From Bacteroidota bacterium (GTDB lineage Bacteria; Bacteroidota; Bacteroidia; Flavobacteriales_F; PHOS-HE28), in contig JAFDZY010000446.1 in NCBI GenBank assembly GCA_018266685.1, positions 1 to 58,771 of the forward strand: a stretch of 58,771 nucleotides of DNA. Reading direction: 5' to 3'. The notes below the pieces were generated by a model, which had not been told where the DNA came from, did no database searches, and saw only the letters and a list, made by a program, of their open reading frames with translations. Below are positions 23,677 to 32,564 of this stretch, piece after piece. The translations under genes and the position numbers were made by a program. Position 1 is the stretch's first letter. Each line of letters starts with the position of its first letter.

Positions 23677-24468
23677 CTACAACTCCCCCGCCTCCGCGAT
23701 CAGCTCAGCGATGTCCTTCACCACCACCTTGCCCTCTTCGCCCACGGCCTTCACGCCGTCCGTTAGCATGGTGTTGCAGAACGGGCAACCGGCGGCGATG
23801 ATCTTGGCGCCCGTGCCCACGGCCTCCTCCGTGCGTTCCACGTTCACTTCCTTGTCGCCTTTTTCGGCCTCCTTCCACATCTGCGCGCCGCCCGCACCGC
23901 AGCACAGGCCTTTCTCCTTGCTCCGCTTCATCTCTACCAGCGCGGCATCCAGTTTCAGCAGCACCTCGCGCGGGGCCTCGTATTCGCCGTTGCCACGGCC
24001 CAGGTAGCAGGGATCATGGAAGGTGATGCGCTTGCCCTTGAAGGAGCCGCCCTCCACTTTGATGCGCCCCTCCTTGATCAACGTGTTGATGAACTGCGTG
24101 TGGTGCATCACCTCGTATTTCCCGCCCAGCGCGGGGTACTCGTTCTTGACGGTGTTGAAGCAATGCGGGCAGGCCGTCACGATCCGTGTAATGCCGTAGC
24201 CGTTCAGCACGGTGATGTTCTGCATGGCCTGCATCTGGAACAGGAACTCGTTGCCGGCACGCCGGGCGGGATCGCCCGTGCAACTCTCCTCCTGCCCCAG
24301 CACGGCGAATTTCACATTGGCCTTGTTCAAGATGCGCACGAACGCCTTGGTGATCTTGCGCGCACGGTCATCAAAGGAGCCCATGCAGCCGATCCAGAAG
24401 AGGATTTCGGGTTGCTCTCCTTTTGCCGCGTATTCGGCCATGGTGGAGACTTTGATGGAATCGCTCAT
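23677..24468 (-). CDS. CCG-domain (Fe-S)-binding protein
   Basis: A 263-residue cytoplasmic protein with two cysteine-rich CCG domains, as in heterodisulfide reductase subunit B and GlpC/LutA. First domain: GCMGSFDDR, EESCTGDPARR, TACPHCFNTVKNEY. Second: HDPCYLGRGN, GLCCGAGGAQMW, GCPFCNTML. Such proteins carry electron-transfer Fe-S clusters and partner a membrane 4Fe-4S protein. That partner is encoded next upstream (25151-26476), but an IVP-type gene and heptamer arrays lie between the two. Confidence 0.88.
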   Translation of the reverse strand: MSDSIKVSTMAEYAAKGEQPEILFWIGCMGSFDDRARKITKAFVRILNKANVKFAVLGQEESCTGDPARRAGNEFLFQMQAMQNITVLNGYGITRIVTACPHCFNTVKNEYPALGGKYEVMHHTQFINTLIKEGRIKVEGGSFKGKRITFHDPCYLGRGNGEYEAPREVLLKLDAALVEMKRSKEKGLCCGAGGAQMWKEAEKGDKEVNVERTEEAVGTGAKIIAAGCPFCNTMLTDGVKAVGEEGKVVVKDIAELIAEAGEL

Positions 24469-24479
24469 GGGGAGGGCTG

Positions 24480-24556
24480 TTGTCAGTTGTCAGTTGTCAG
24501 TTGTCAGTTGTCAGTTGTCAGTTGTCAGTTGCCAGTTGTCAGTTGTCGGTTGTTAG
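24480..24556 (+). repeat. Heptamer array TTGTCAG, about 11 units
   Basis: Seven perfect TTGTCAG units, then variants (TTGCCAG, TTGTCAG, TTGTCGG, TTGTTAG). It lies 4 bp downstream of the four-helix-bundle gene end (minus strand) and 11 bp before the Fe-S gene start. Confidence 0.85.
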
Positions 24557-24560
24557 GGGC

Positions 24561-25055
24561 TTACGCAGTGGATTCCATGTCCTCATCCGCCTCTCCATCC
24601 TCAAGATCCGTGGGAGTCTCTGTGAAGATATCTTCTTCCTGCCCATAAGGTTGTGGAGGCTCGGCCAAGTGCTGACCGGGACCTCCCATCCGCTTGAGGT
24701 AGTTGACGTACCCGTTCACCACACGCAGGGCTTCCTCTGCCAATGCCCAGTGTTGTTTAAGAACTTCCTTCGAGATGTACTCCTCATCATAGGCCGCCGT
24801 GAGATGATCTTTGGTCTCATTCAACGAGCCTTTCGCCATGCGGCAAAATCGGGCATTGTCATTTTCATGGTAACGGCCGTAACCCTCCGCGATGTTCGCA
24901 CAAGGGCCGCGGCTAGAACGAATGATCTGGTCCGTGAGGCGAAATTTCTCCTCGGAAGGGAACTCTTTGGAGAGCTTGGAAATCGCTTTCCGTAATACCC
25001 TGCACTTCTGCCAAGCAACCAGCTCGGTGAAGGAACGCAGGGAGCCGTTTTTCAT
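24561..25055 (-). CDS. Four-helix-bundle (23S rRNA IVP / S23-type) protein
   Basis: A 164-residue protein of the four-helix-bundle/23S rRNA-intervening-sequence family. Diagnostic segments are FTELVAWQKCRVLRKAIS at the N-terminus, then LTDQIIRSSRGPCANIAEGYGRYH and FCRMAKGSLNETKDHL. Family members were first found inside rRNA intervening sequences, but most are stand-alone and of unknown function. This copy has an unusual acidic Pro/Glu-rich tail (residues ~128-164). It is bounded by TTGTCAG arrays and splits what looks like an operon. Confidence 0.88.
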   Translation of the reverse strand: MKNGSLRSFTELVAWQKCRVLRKAISKLSKEFPSEEKFRLTDQIIRSSRGPCANIAEGYGRYHENDNARFCRMAKGSLNETKDHLTAAYDEEYISKEVLKQHWALAEEALRVVNGYVNYLKRMGGPGQHLAEPPQPYGQEEDIFTETPTDLEDGEADEDMESTA

Positions 25056-25064
25056 TGGTTTTGG

Positions 25065-25152
25065 TTGTCAGTTGTCAGTTGTCGGTTGTCAGTTGTCAGT
25101 TGGTCGGAGATAGGTCGGCAGCCGGACAACGAACAACCACCAACTGACAACT
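25065..25152. repeat. Second TTGTCAG array with an inverted copy
   Basis: Five units (25065-25099) in the same orientation as 24480-24556, then a spacer, then CAACTGACAACT (25141-25152) in inverted orientation next to the Fe-S gene stop codon. GTTGTCAGTTGGT can pair with the inverted copy, making a fold-back. Confidence 0.75.
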
Positions 25153-26476
25153 ATTCTTCACTCCACTTCATGCGTTGGTCCGGCCCAAAGGCCCAAGCTG
25201 CCCCGTTGTTCTCGATCGTGGTGAACATGGCGTTGAGCGAAGGGCTGGGCTTGCTCTGCTCCATGACCAAGAAGCGGCGCATGTCCAGGATGATCTCCAC
25301 GGGATCGATGTTCACCGGGCAGGCCTGGGTGCAGGCGTTGCACGTGGTGCAGGCCCAAAGTTCTTCTTCGCTGATGCGGCTGAAGAGGTCCTTGCCGTCG
25401 TCTTCCCATTTGCCTTTCGCGTCGATCACCTTCCCCACTTCCTCCAGGCGGTCGCGGGTGTCCATCACGATCTTGCGCGGACTGAGCAGCTTGCCGGTGA
25501 GGTTGGCCGGGCACACGCTGGTGCAGCGCCCGCACTCGGTGCAGGTGTAGCTGTCCATCAGGCTCTTCCATGTCAGGTCGAAGACATCCTTGGCGCCAAA
25601 GTGCTCCGGCGGCATGCCCGGCGCGGGTTCCGCAGGAGGGGCCGGTGGCGGAATGCTGGGATCGAGCATGCTCTTCACCTCAGCGGCCACGCGCGGCATT
25701 TCGCTCATTTCAGTCTTCGGCTTCAGCTTGCTGTACCACACGTTGGGGAAGGCCAGCAGGATGTGGAAGTGCTTGCTATAGGGCAGGTAATTGAGGAACC
25801 CGAGGATGCCGATGATGTGGAACCACCAGCAGAAACGCTCGATGCCGATGAGCGTGGACGCATCCATGCTTCCAAAGCCCAACCAGCCCGCCAACAACGC
25901 GCTCACCGGGAAGGCCCCTGCGCTGATGTAGTGCTCCGCGCCCATGCCCTGCAACGTGTGGTCCGCTGCGTTCATCAGCAGGAAGGCGCTCATCAGGAGG
26001 ATCTCGAAGGTGAGGATCAAGCCCGCGTCCGTGCGGGGCCATGCGGTCATTTCGCGGCTCCAGAAACGTTTGATGCGCAGCACAAAACGGCGGACCAGGA
26101 AAATGGCGCAGGCTACCCACGTTAGGATGGCCAGCACCTCGAAGCTGCCGATGAGGAAGCTGTAGAAGCCGCCCAAGAAGCTGAACACGCGGTGGGTGCC
26201 GAAGATGCCGTCGATGATGATCTCCAGCACCTCGATGTTGATGATGACGAAGCCCGCGTACACCACGATGTGCAGCAGGCCCGCCACGGGGCGCACCACC
26301 ATCTTGCTTTGGCCCAAGGCCACCTTGGCCATCAGGGCCCAGCGTTCGCTGCGCCGGTCCGTACGGTCCACGTCCTTGCCGAGGAGGATGTTGCGCCGGA
26401 TGCGACGCACATTGCGCGTGAACCACCACACAGCCGCCGCAAATACCAGCAGGAAGATGATGGATGCAATGCTCAT
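25151..26476 (-). CDS. Membrane (Fe-S)-binding protein, 4Fe-4S dicluster type
   Basis: A 441-residue protein. The N-terminal ~245 residues have five or six membrane helices similar to a nitrate-reductase gamma-like heme-binding domain. The C-terminal part has two ferredoxin motifs, CTECGRCTSVCPANLTG and CTTCNACTQACPVNID. Such proteins pass electrons between the quinone pool and soluble Fe-S partners. The stop codon of the MCE gene overlaps the start (ATGA, 4 bp). The natural partner is the CCG protein, now separated by the IVP unit. Confidence 0.88.
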   Translation of the reverse strand: MSIASIIFLLVFAAAVWWFTRNVRRIRRNILLGKDVDRTDRRSERWALMAKVALGQSKMVVRPVAGLLHIVVYAGFVIINIEVLEIIIDGIFGTHRVFSFLGGFYSFLIGSFEVLAILTWVACAIFLVRRFVLRIKRFWSREMTAWPRTDAGLILTFEILLMSAFLLMNAADHTLQGMGAEHYISAGAFPVSALLAGWLGFGSMDASTLIGIERFCWWFHIIGILGFLNYLPYSKHFHILLAFPNVWYSKLKPKTEMSEMPRVAAEVKSMLDPSIPPPAPPAEPAPGMPPEHFGAKDVFDLTWKSLMDSYTCTECGRCTSVCPANLTGKLLSPRKIVMDTRDRLEEVGKVIDAKGKWEDDGKDLFSRISEEELWACTTCNACTQACPVNIDPVEIILDMRRFLVMEQSKPSPSLNAMFTTIENNGAAWAFGPDQRMKWSEE

Positions 26477-27489
26477 GGCTTGGGCGGATAGGCCTGGCGG
26501 ATGCGCTCCACGTCCGAGTTGCTCAGCTTGGGCAGCTTGTCCTTGCGGCCAAAGATGCTGAGGTAGCGGTGCGGGTTGAGGCGCAGGTCCTCCATCAGCA
26601 GGTCCATCTGGTGCGTTGCCGCGTTCAGGTTGTTGTAAAGGCTGTCGTTTGTGGCCAGTTTGCCCAAGGTTCCTTCGCCGCGGTGGATTTTTTCCAACAT
26701 GGCCTTCAACTCGTTGGAGGTGGCTTCCAGGTTCGCCATCATGCGTTCCAAACGCCCATTGGCCAGCGCGGCCGTGGCACTGTCCATGTTGGCAAAGATG
26801 TGCGTGAGCCGGTCGTTGTTGGCGGCCAGGTTGGCGCTCACCTTGTCCGCATTGGCCATGATGTTGCTGATGTGCCCGCTTTCCTTTTCGATGAGCGCGT
26901 CCAGTTTCCTGGTGGTGGCATTGATGTTCTCCAGGGTGGCACGCAGGTTGGTGAAGCTGGCGTCGATGTCCCGCCGTGCGTTCGGATTGAGCACCATCTG
27001 CATTGCTGTCAGCACGGAATCGACACCGGCGAGCATGGCCTCGGCCTTGCGCTTGAGCGGGTCGATCTGTGACCCCACGGATTCGGTGAGGCTCATTTCC
27101 GCGCCTCCGATCAGGGTGTCGCCGCGCTCGGCAGCCACGCCCTTGCCCAAGGTGATGCGCACTGCGCGTGAAAAGAGGTCCGCGCTGAAAATGTCCGCAT
27201 GGGTGTCCTTGGTGAGCTTCAACTGGCGTTCGTTGATCTGGAACGTGACTGCGATCCTGCCCGAACCGTCAGGCATCATTTCCGAGCTGACCACCTGCCC
27301 CACGTGGTACCCGTGGAAGAGCACCGGCGTGGCATCGTTCACCCCGGAAATGTCATGGTAAACCGCCACATAGGTGTTGCGACCGGCGAGCAGGTCGAGG
27401 CCTTTGAGGTAGTTGAGCCCAAAGATGAGCAGGGCGATGCCGCCCAGCGCCATGAGCGCAATGGAGTACTGGCGTTTGAATTTCGGCAC
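26473..27489 (-). CDS. MCE-domain (MlaD-like) protein
   Basis: A 338-residue protein with one N-terminal membrane helix (residues ~10-27), one MCE domain (about 38-115; VAVYHDISGVNDATPVLFHGYHVGQV), then a long helical region with heptad-like Asn/Leu spacing. MCE proteins form hexameric rings that carry phospholipids between membranes. The ABC ATPase and permease (MlaFE) are not in the window. It overlaps the Fe-S gene by 4 bp and is 11 bp from the amidase, so an operon is likely. Confidence 0.88.
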   Translation of the reverse strand: MPKFKRQYSIALMALGGIALLIFGLNYLKGLDLLAGRNTYVAVYHDISGVNDATPVLFHGYHVGQVVSSEMMPDGSGRIAVTFQINERQLKLTKDTHADIFSADLFSRAVRITLGKGVAAERGDTLIGGAEMSLTESVGSQIDPLKRKAEAMLAGVDSVLTAMQMVLNPNARRDIDASFTNLRATLENINATTRKLDALIEKESGHISNIMANADKVSANLAANNDRLTHIFANMDSATAALANGRLERMMANLEATSNELKAMLEKIHRGEGTLGKLATNDSLYNNLNAATHQMDLLMEDLRLNPHRYLSIFGRKDKLPKLSNSDVERIRQAYPPKP

Positions 27490-27500
27490 GGGCGGAGGGT

Positions 27501-28652
27501 TTATGGGTCGCGGAGCAAATTAACGGCTTGCTGCAGATCGATGCGCTTTCCGCCTTGCCATGCGGTAATGAACGACCCTTCAAAGCCCTTGCTCTTGCAA
27601 AGGTCCTGCACCTTGCGGGCTCCGTCAAGGTCCGGTTCCGATCCCACGCTGTATTTCCAAAGGTCGCCGGCCTGCACCTCTTCCACATCCAGTCCTTTGA
27701 ATTTGGGCGAGCTGGTGGGGATGCGCTTGCTGCTGGTGACGATCTGCACCTTGAACCGCACTTCGTCGGCCTTGCCGCCAGCGCTGCGCGCCGTTGTGCT
27801 GTCCTTGGCGGGCGTTTTGGCCTTCGCCTCAAGCTCGGAGAAGTTGACGTCCTTGTGTTCAATGCGGTCCTTGTATTCCTTGAACGCCCTGTATATGGCC
27901 GAGGCCATGTACTCCTGTCCCTTGGTGCTCTGGAGGAAATCTTCTTCCTCAGCGTTGGTTAAAAATCCAAGTTCGATCAAGGCTGCCGGCATGGTGGTGT
28001 AGCTGATCACCAGGAACCCGGCCTGTTTCACGCCCCGGTCCACGCGGCCCACACGGTCCTTGAACTGGGCCTGGATCAAGGAACTCAGCAACAGGCTGTG
28101 GTCCAGGTACGCGTTCTGTCGCAGGCTCAAGGCGATCATGCTTTCGGGGTCCTTCGGGTCGTAGCCATCGTATTTCAGCGCATGGTCCGCCTCCAGCAGG
28201 ATGGATTCGTTTTCCTTCATGGCCACCCGCATGTTGGCCTCGGTCTTGTGCAGGCCCATCACGTACGTTTCGCAGCCATGCGGGTCGGTGCTCTTGTTGG
28301 CGTTGCAGTGGATGCTGAGAAAGACGTCTGCCTTGGCCCGGTTGGCAATGTTGTCCCGCTCCATGAGCTCGATGAAGCGGTCGTCCTCCCTTGTGTAGAT
28401 CACCTTCACGTCCGGCATGCCCTCATTGATGTACTTGCCCACCAGCAGCGTGATGGCCAAGGCCACGTCCTTCTCCGTGGTCTTGTACCGTTTGGTGCCC
28501 ATGTTGCCGGGGTCCTTGCCGCCATGGCCGGCATCCAGAACGATCACCCCCACGCGATTGGCTTCCTTGCCCGAATTTTGCGGCATGGCGGTTGCCGTGA
28601 AGGCCAGCACGAACACCGCCGCCAGCCACCAGCCACTGTTTGCCCTTCGCAT
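27501..28652 (-). CDS. N-acetylmuramoyl-L-alanine amidase with SPOR-like tail
   Basis: A 383-residue protein with a signal peptide. The catalytic Amidase_3 domain has VIVLDAGHGGKDPGNMG, FLSIHCNAN and ALIELGFLTNAEEEDFL, giving the zinc-binding His and catalytic Glu. The C-terminal ~80 residues (VRFKVQIVTSSKRIP to GSFITAWQGGKRIDL) resemble a SPOR peptidoglycan-binding domain. Amidases cleave the bond between MurNAc and the stem peptide during cell separation. The start at 28652 gives the signal peptide; the longer frame is open by chance. It is divergent from LptD. Confidence 0.88.
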   Translation of the reverse strand: MRRANSGWWLAAVFVLAFTATAMPQNSGKEANRVGVIVLDAGHGGKDPGNMGTKRYKTTEKDVALAITLLVGKYINEGMPDVKVIYTREDDRFIELMERDNIANRAKADVFLSIHCNANKSTDPHGCETYVMGLHKTEANMRVAMKENESILLEADHALKYDGYDPKDPESMIALSLRQNAYLDHSLLLSSLIQAQFKDRVGRVDRGVKQAGFLVISYTTMPAALIELGFLTNAEEEDFLQSTKGQEYMASAIYRAFKEYKDRIEHKDVNFSELEAKAKTPAKDSTTARSAGGKADEVRFKVQIVTSSKRIPTSSPKFKGLDVEEVQAGDLWKYSVGSEPDLDGARKVQDLCKSKGFEGSFITAWQGGKRIDLQQAVNLLRDP

Positions 28653-28682
28653 GTCGCGCCGCCCCAGGCCCCTTCCAACCGC

Positions 28683-28690
28683 TACTTTCG
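28683..28690 (+). promoter_or_regulatory. Candidate -7 box TACTTTCG of the LptD gene
   Basis: TAnnTTCG followed by GCGCGGC, 29 nt before ATG 28720. The intergenic gap to the divergent amidase start is only 67 bp. Confidence 0.35.
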
Positions 28691-28719
28691 GCGCGGCGGC
28701 CACGCATGGGCGCATCCTG

Positions 28720-31290
28720 ATGTCCTGTGGATCCTGCATTCCCTTTCCCGGCACAGGCCGAAACGGCCCTCGCCGCGAAGGTATTGCCCCCTGCTTCCGG
28801 CCACGGACCGCGCTACAGGCTATTTTCATCACGCTGCTGTCAGTAACCGCCTTCCGCCCGGCCCAAGCCCAAAGCCTGCAGAGCGAAGTGAAGTATGGGG
28901 CAAGGGACAGCATGCGGTATGACATGGCCAAGCAAACCGTGTACCTCTTTGGTGCCGCCACCGTGAAGTACCAGGACGTGGAGCTCACGGCGGACCGCAT
29001 CAAACTGGACATGGCCAAGGAGGAGGTGCAGGCCTACGGCACCATGGACAGCGCCGGTGCAGCGGTGGGCTTTCCGGTTTTTACCCAAGGAGGACAGAAG
29101 GTGGAGGCCGACAGCATCCGCTATAACTTCAAGACCAAGGAAGGCATCATCAAAGAGGTGCGCACCTCGGAATCGCAGATGTACGTCCTGGCGCACCTCA
29201 GCAAGCGCCACGCCAACGGAGAGATCCACAGCCGGGGCGGAAGCCTCACCACCTGCGACAGGCCCCACCCGCACTACCGCTTCGCAGTGAGCCGCATGAT
29301 GGTGATCCCCGACGACAAGATCGTGATGGGCCCCGCCGTGATGAAGATCGGCAATGTGCCCACCCCGCTGGCCGTGCCGTTCGGCTTCTTCCCCAACCAC
29401 AAGAACCGCGGCTCAGCCGGCATCCTGATCCCCACCTGGGGAAGCTCCGACCAGTTCGGCATCTTCCTGCTCAACGGCGGATACTACCTGCCCATCAGTG
29501 ACAACCTGGATGAGCAGCTCACCGCCGACATCTACAGCCGAGGCAGCTGGGGCTTGCGATCCATCACACGCTACAAGGAGCGCTACCGCTTCGGCGGATC
29601 GCTGGACCTGCAGTACAGCGACAAGCTCAACAGCATCCGCGAGTATCCCGACTTCAGCGAGCAGCGCACCTTCTTCATCCGCTGGAACCACTTGGTAGAC
29701 CCCAAGGCCAGCCTCACCGACCGCTTCAACGCCAGCGTGAACGTGGGCTCCAGCCAAAACTTCACCAACAACTTCAACAGCTCCACGCAGGATTACCTGA
29801 GCAACACCTTCCAGAGCAACGTGAACTGGAGCCACCTGTGGCCCGGCAAGCCATACAGCCTCAGTGTTTCCGCGCGGCACAGCCAGAACACCATCAACCG
29901 CACCTTCGATGTAACGCTCCCCTCGGTAAACTTCAACGTGCAGCGCTTTTTCCCCGGCACTTGGCTCCATGGCCAATTCCCCGGAAAGCCGAAATGGTAC
30001 GACCAGGTGGGCGTTACCTGGAGCACCATCTTCGATAACCGCCTCAGCACCACCGAGGACCAGCTTTCCATTGAAAACCTGCCCAACCTGCTGGACCGCA
30101 TGCGCAACGGTGTGCGGCACACCGGCGCCGTAAGCACGTCCATCAAAACGCGCGCCTTCACCCTGAACCCGCAGTTCAACATCACGGACCGCACCTACTT
30201 CGACGGATTGAGAAAAACATACGACCCTTCATCCAGCACGGTGCTCGCCGATACCGTACCCGGCCTGCGCAACGTGTTCGATTGGAGCGTGGGCGCCACC
30301 GCCACCAGCAAGCTCTACGGCATGTACGCCTTCCGCGGTGGCCGCCTGCAGGCCATCCGCCACGTCATCACGCCCTCCGCCTCGCTCACCTTCCTGCCCG
30401 GCAACGACACCCGCATCTTCGGGCCTTATGGCTTCAACGGCAGCTACGGCAGCTATTCCCCGTATGACATCGGCATCTACGGCCAGCCTTCGCCCAACGC
30501 CAGCGGCCTAGTATCACTGGGCTTGGTGCAGAGCGTGGAGGCCAAGGTGCGCTCCAAAACGCCCGATGCCAAGGGCGATCCACAATTCACCAAGGTGAAG
30601 CTGCTGGACAACCTTTCCATCAACGCCAATTACGACCTGCTCAAGGATTCACTGCGTTGGTCTCCGGTGAGCATGGCCGCCCGCACCCGCCTGCTGAACT
30701 TCCTGGACGTGAACCTCGCCAGCCTCTGGGACCCGTACGCCACCGACAGCCTGGGCCGGAACATCGACCGCCCCACCCGCACGGTGGACGGCTCCCTGGC
30801 ACACCTCCGCAACGCCAACCTGGCACTGGGCTTTGAGCTGCAAAGCAAGCGCTACGGAAAGTCCAATTCCGGCAGCAACACGAACGATCAGGTTGTGGCC
30901 GAGGCCGACCCCGACAAAGGTGCGCGCATCAACTTCAGCATTCCTTGGCACCTGCGGGTGAACTACAGTTACAGCGTGGCACGGGCCTACCGTGTCGCGG
31001 AATTCACCGAACAGCAAACGCAAAGCGTGCTCTTCAGCGGCGACCTCAACATCCTCAAGTATTGGAAGCTCGGCTTCAGCAGCGGCTACGACATGCAAGC
31101 CCGCGAGTGGACGCCCACTTCACTGAACCTCTACTGGGACCTGCACTGCTGGGAGTTCAATGCCAACGTGATCCCGCTGGGCATCCGCAAGAGCTTCACC
31201 TTCCGCATCAACGTAAAGGCCAGCGTGCTGCACGACCTGAAGTACGAGCTGCGCAAGCCGTTCGGGAACAAGAATGAGTTGTTGTATTGA
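28720..31290 (+). CDS. lptD: LptD-like outer-membrane LPS-assembly protein
   Basis: About 856 residues. Signal-like N-terminus, then an OstA/LptA-like beta-jellyroll (YDMAKQTVYLFGAATVKYQDVELTAD split as YDMAKQTVYLF and VELTADRIKLDM; residues ~75-190), then a barrel domain rich in alternating hydrophobic strands (GGYYLPISDNLDEQLTAD, LDLQYSDKLNSIREYP, VLHDLKYELRKPFG). This is the Bacteroidota form of LptD, which places LPS in the outer leaflet; its partner LptE is not visible. Three starts are possible (28651, 28720 or later); 28720 fits the candidate -7 box and signal peptide best. Confidence 0.8.
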   Translation: MSCGSCIPFPGTGRNGPRREGIAPCFRPRTALQAIFITLLSVTAFRPAQAQSLQSEVKYGARDSMRYDMAKQTVYLFGAATVKYQDVELTADRIKLDMAKEEVQAYGTMDSAGAAVGFPVFTQGGQKVEADSIRYNFKTKEGIIKEVRTSESQMYVLAHLSKRHANGEIHSRGGSLTTCDRPHPHYRFAVSRMMVIPDDKIVMGPAVMKIGNVPTPLAVPFGFFPNHKNRGSAGILIPTWGSSDQFGIFLLNGGYYLPISDNLDEQLTADIYSRGSWGLRSITRYKERYRFGGSLDLQYSDKLNSIREYPDFSEQRTFFIRWNHLVDPKASLTDRFNASVNVGSSQNFTNNFNSSTQDYLSNTFQSNVNWSHLWPGKPYSLSVSARHSQNTINRTFDVTLPSVNFNVQRFFPGTWLHGQFPGKPKWYDQVGVTWSTIFDNRLSTTEDQLSIENLPNLLDRMRNGVRHTGAVSTSIKTRAFTLNPQFNITDRTYFDGLRKTYDPSSSTVLADTVPGLRNVFDWSVGATATSKLYGMYAFRGGRLQAIRHVITPSASLTFLPGNDTRIFGPYGFNGSYGSYSPYDIGIYGQPSPNASGLVSLGLVQSVEAKVRSKTPDAKGDPQFTKVKLLDNLSINANYDLLKDSLRWSPVSMAARTRLLNFLDVNLASLWDPYATDSLGRNIDRPTRTVDGSLAHLRNANLALGFELQSKRYGKSNSGSNTNDQVVAEADPDKGARINFSIPWHLRVNYSYSVARAYRVAEFTEQQTQSVLFSGDLNILKYWKLGFSSGYDMQAREWTPTSLNLYWDLHCWEFNANVIPLGIRKSFTFRINVKASVLHDLKYELRKPFGNKNELLY

Positions 31291-31406
31291 GGGGTGTGGT
31301 TCGTAGTTGGTAGTTGGCAGGGACACGTAGTTGCAGGTTTGAATCGCTACGGAACGAAGAAGGCCACCCGGCACGGGCAGCCTCCTGCGTGGAACTTTCC
31401 TGTGGT

Positions 31407-32517
31407 TCACTGTGCCACCTTCACCGCGCGCTTCACCACTACCGCGCCATCCAGCATATAGGTGCAGAAGTACGTGCCTGAAGACAGCTTGCTGGTGTTC
31501 CATTCATAGGTGTATGCACCGGGTTCTGCTTGTTCCTCGCGCAACGTGCCCATGGGCTTGCCGTCGCTGGTGCTGATCTGCAGGCTCACCTTTCCTGCTT
31601 GTGACACGTAGTAGTTCAGTGTGGTGTGGTCCGTGAATGGATTGGGTTGGATCGTCAGGCGTTGCTCCCGCACGTCTTCGGGCGCGGGTGCGCTCTTCTG
31701 TCCACTTGTGCCTTGCGGCGCCATGCCGGAGTTGGAGGCGCAGCATTGGTCAAGTTGGGCCTGCATTTGTGCAATTGTAGCTTGCTGCTCTTGATAACCT
31801 GCGATCAACAGGGGAATGAGACCTGTGTAGTTCAATGTTTTGATCTGCTCCGAACTGGTGAGTTATGCACACGTTGATGCCGCGATAGTAGGTTGGCCAA
31901 AGCCGCATGCCCTCCTGACCTTCTTCAGAGTTCATGCCGGATGACGTGCCCGGATGAAACTGCGAGGTGAAAATGAAGCGCAGCCTGTCCGCCCGTGCAA
32001 CTCCAGGATTGTCGCTCCACTGCATCACCATGTCGGTAAAACCGGGATCACCACCGCGGTACTTCTGCCCAAGGTATCCTTGATCATCATTACCTGTGAA
32101 CGTGATGCCGTTCTTCTGCCAAGGCCGGTAGCCCCACTGTTCGGCATTGCCCGTTTGGCCTCCCTCGGCCAAGTGCAGTCTGCTAAAAGGGCCCCGCGGC
32201 GCTTGGCTCAAGAAGCCGTTGTCCGGCGTGATCAGCGTGAAGCCGTCCGCTGGGATGTTCATGAAGGAGTTGAGCGAGGGGTAGGTCATCCGGGGGTTGA
32301 TCCGCGCACGGAAGCTCTGGCTTGTCCAAAAGTCGATCGGCCAACTGCCGTCGTGGCGGATCTGCAGCGGGAAGTTGTTGGCCGGGTTAGCGTCCCAACC
32401 CAAGAAATTACTAGCGGTTCCGTTATTGCCAAGCACTGAAGTTTGGCCGGTCACGCGACAGGCCACCAATGCCATTGCACCCATCAACAGGTGCTTCCAT
32501 CTGTTCCTCGTTCTCAT
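31407..32517 (-). pseudogene. Frameshifted secreted protein with T9SS-type tail
   Basis: A signal peptide and a ~200-residue N-terminal part (MRTRNRWKHLLMGAMALVAC; LGWDANPANNFPLQIRHDG) are in one frame. After YYRGINVCIT the frame must shift by one base to continue as TSSEQIKTLNYTGLIPLLI and the T9SS sorting-type tail (LTIQPNPFTDHTT, ending KRAVKVAQ). Both halves belong to one protein type common in this group. Paralogues I recall carry a longer tail-fibre-like middle section, so an internal deletion is also possible. No other start codon makes a complete second gene with a signal peptide. Confidence 0.65.
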
Positions 32518-32564
32518 TTCCTTTCGTGTTTTTGTGTGTTCGAAAGGACCGGAACGATGCTTCC

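Noticed and set aside
24480-25152. CRISPR array
   Set aside because: The units are only 7 bp, directly adjacent, with no spacers and no cas genes.
29413-30120. Antisense frame within lptD
   Set aside because: Shadow frame with no family motif; the plus-strand barrel is well supported.
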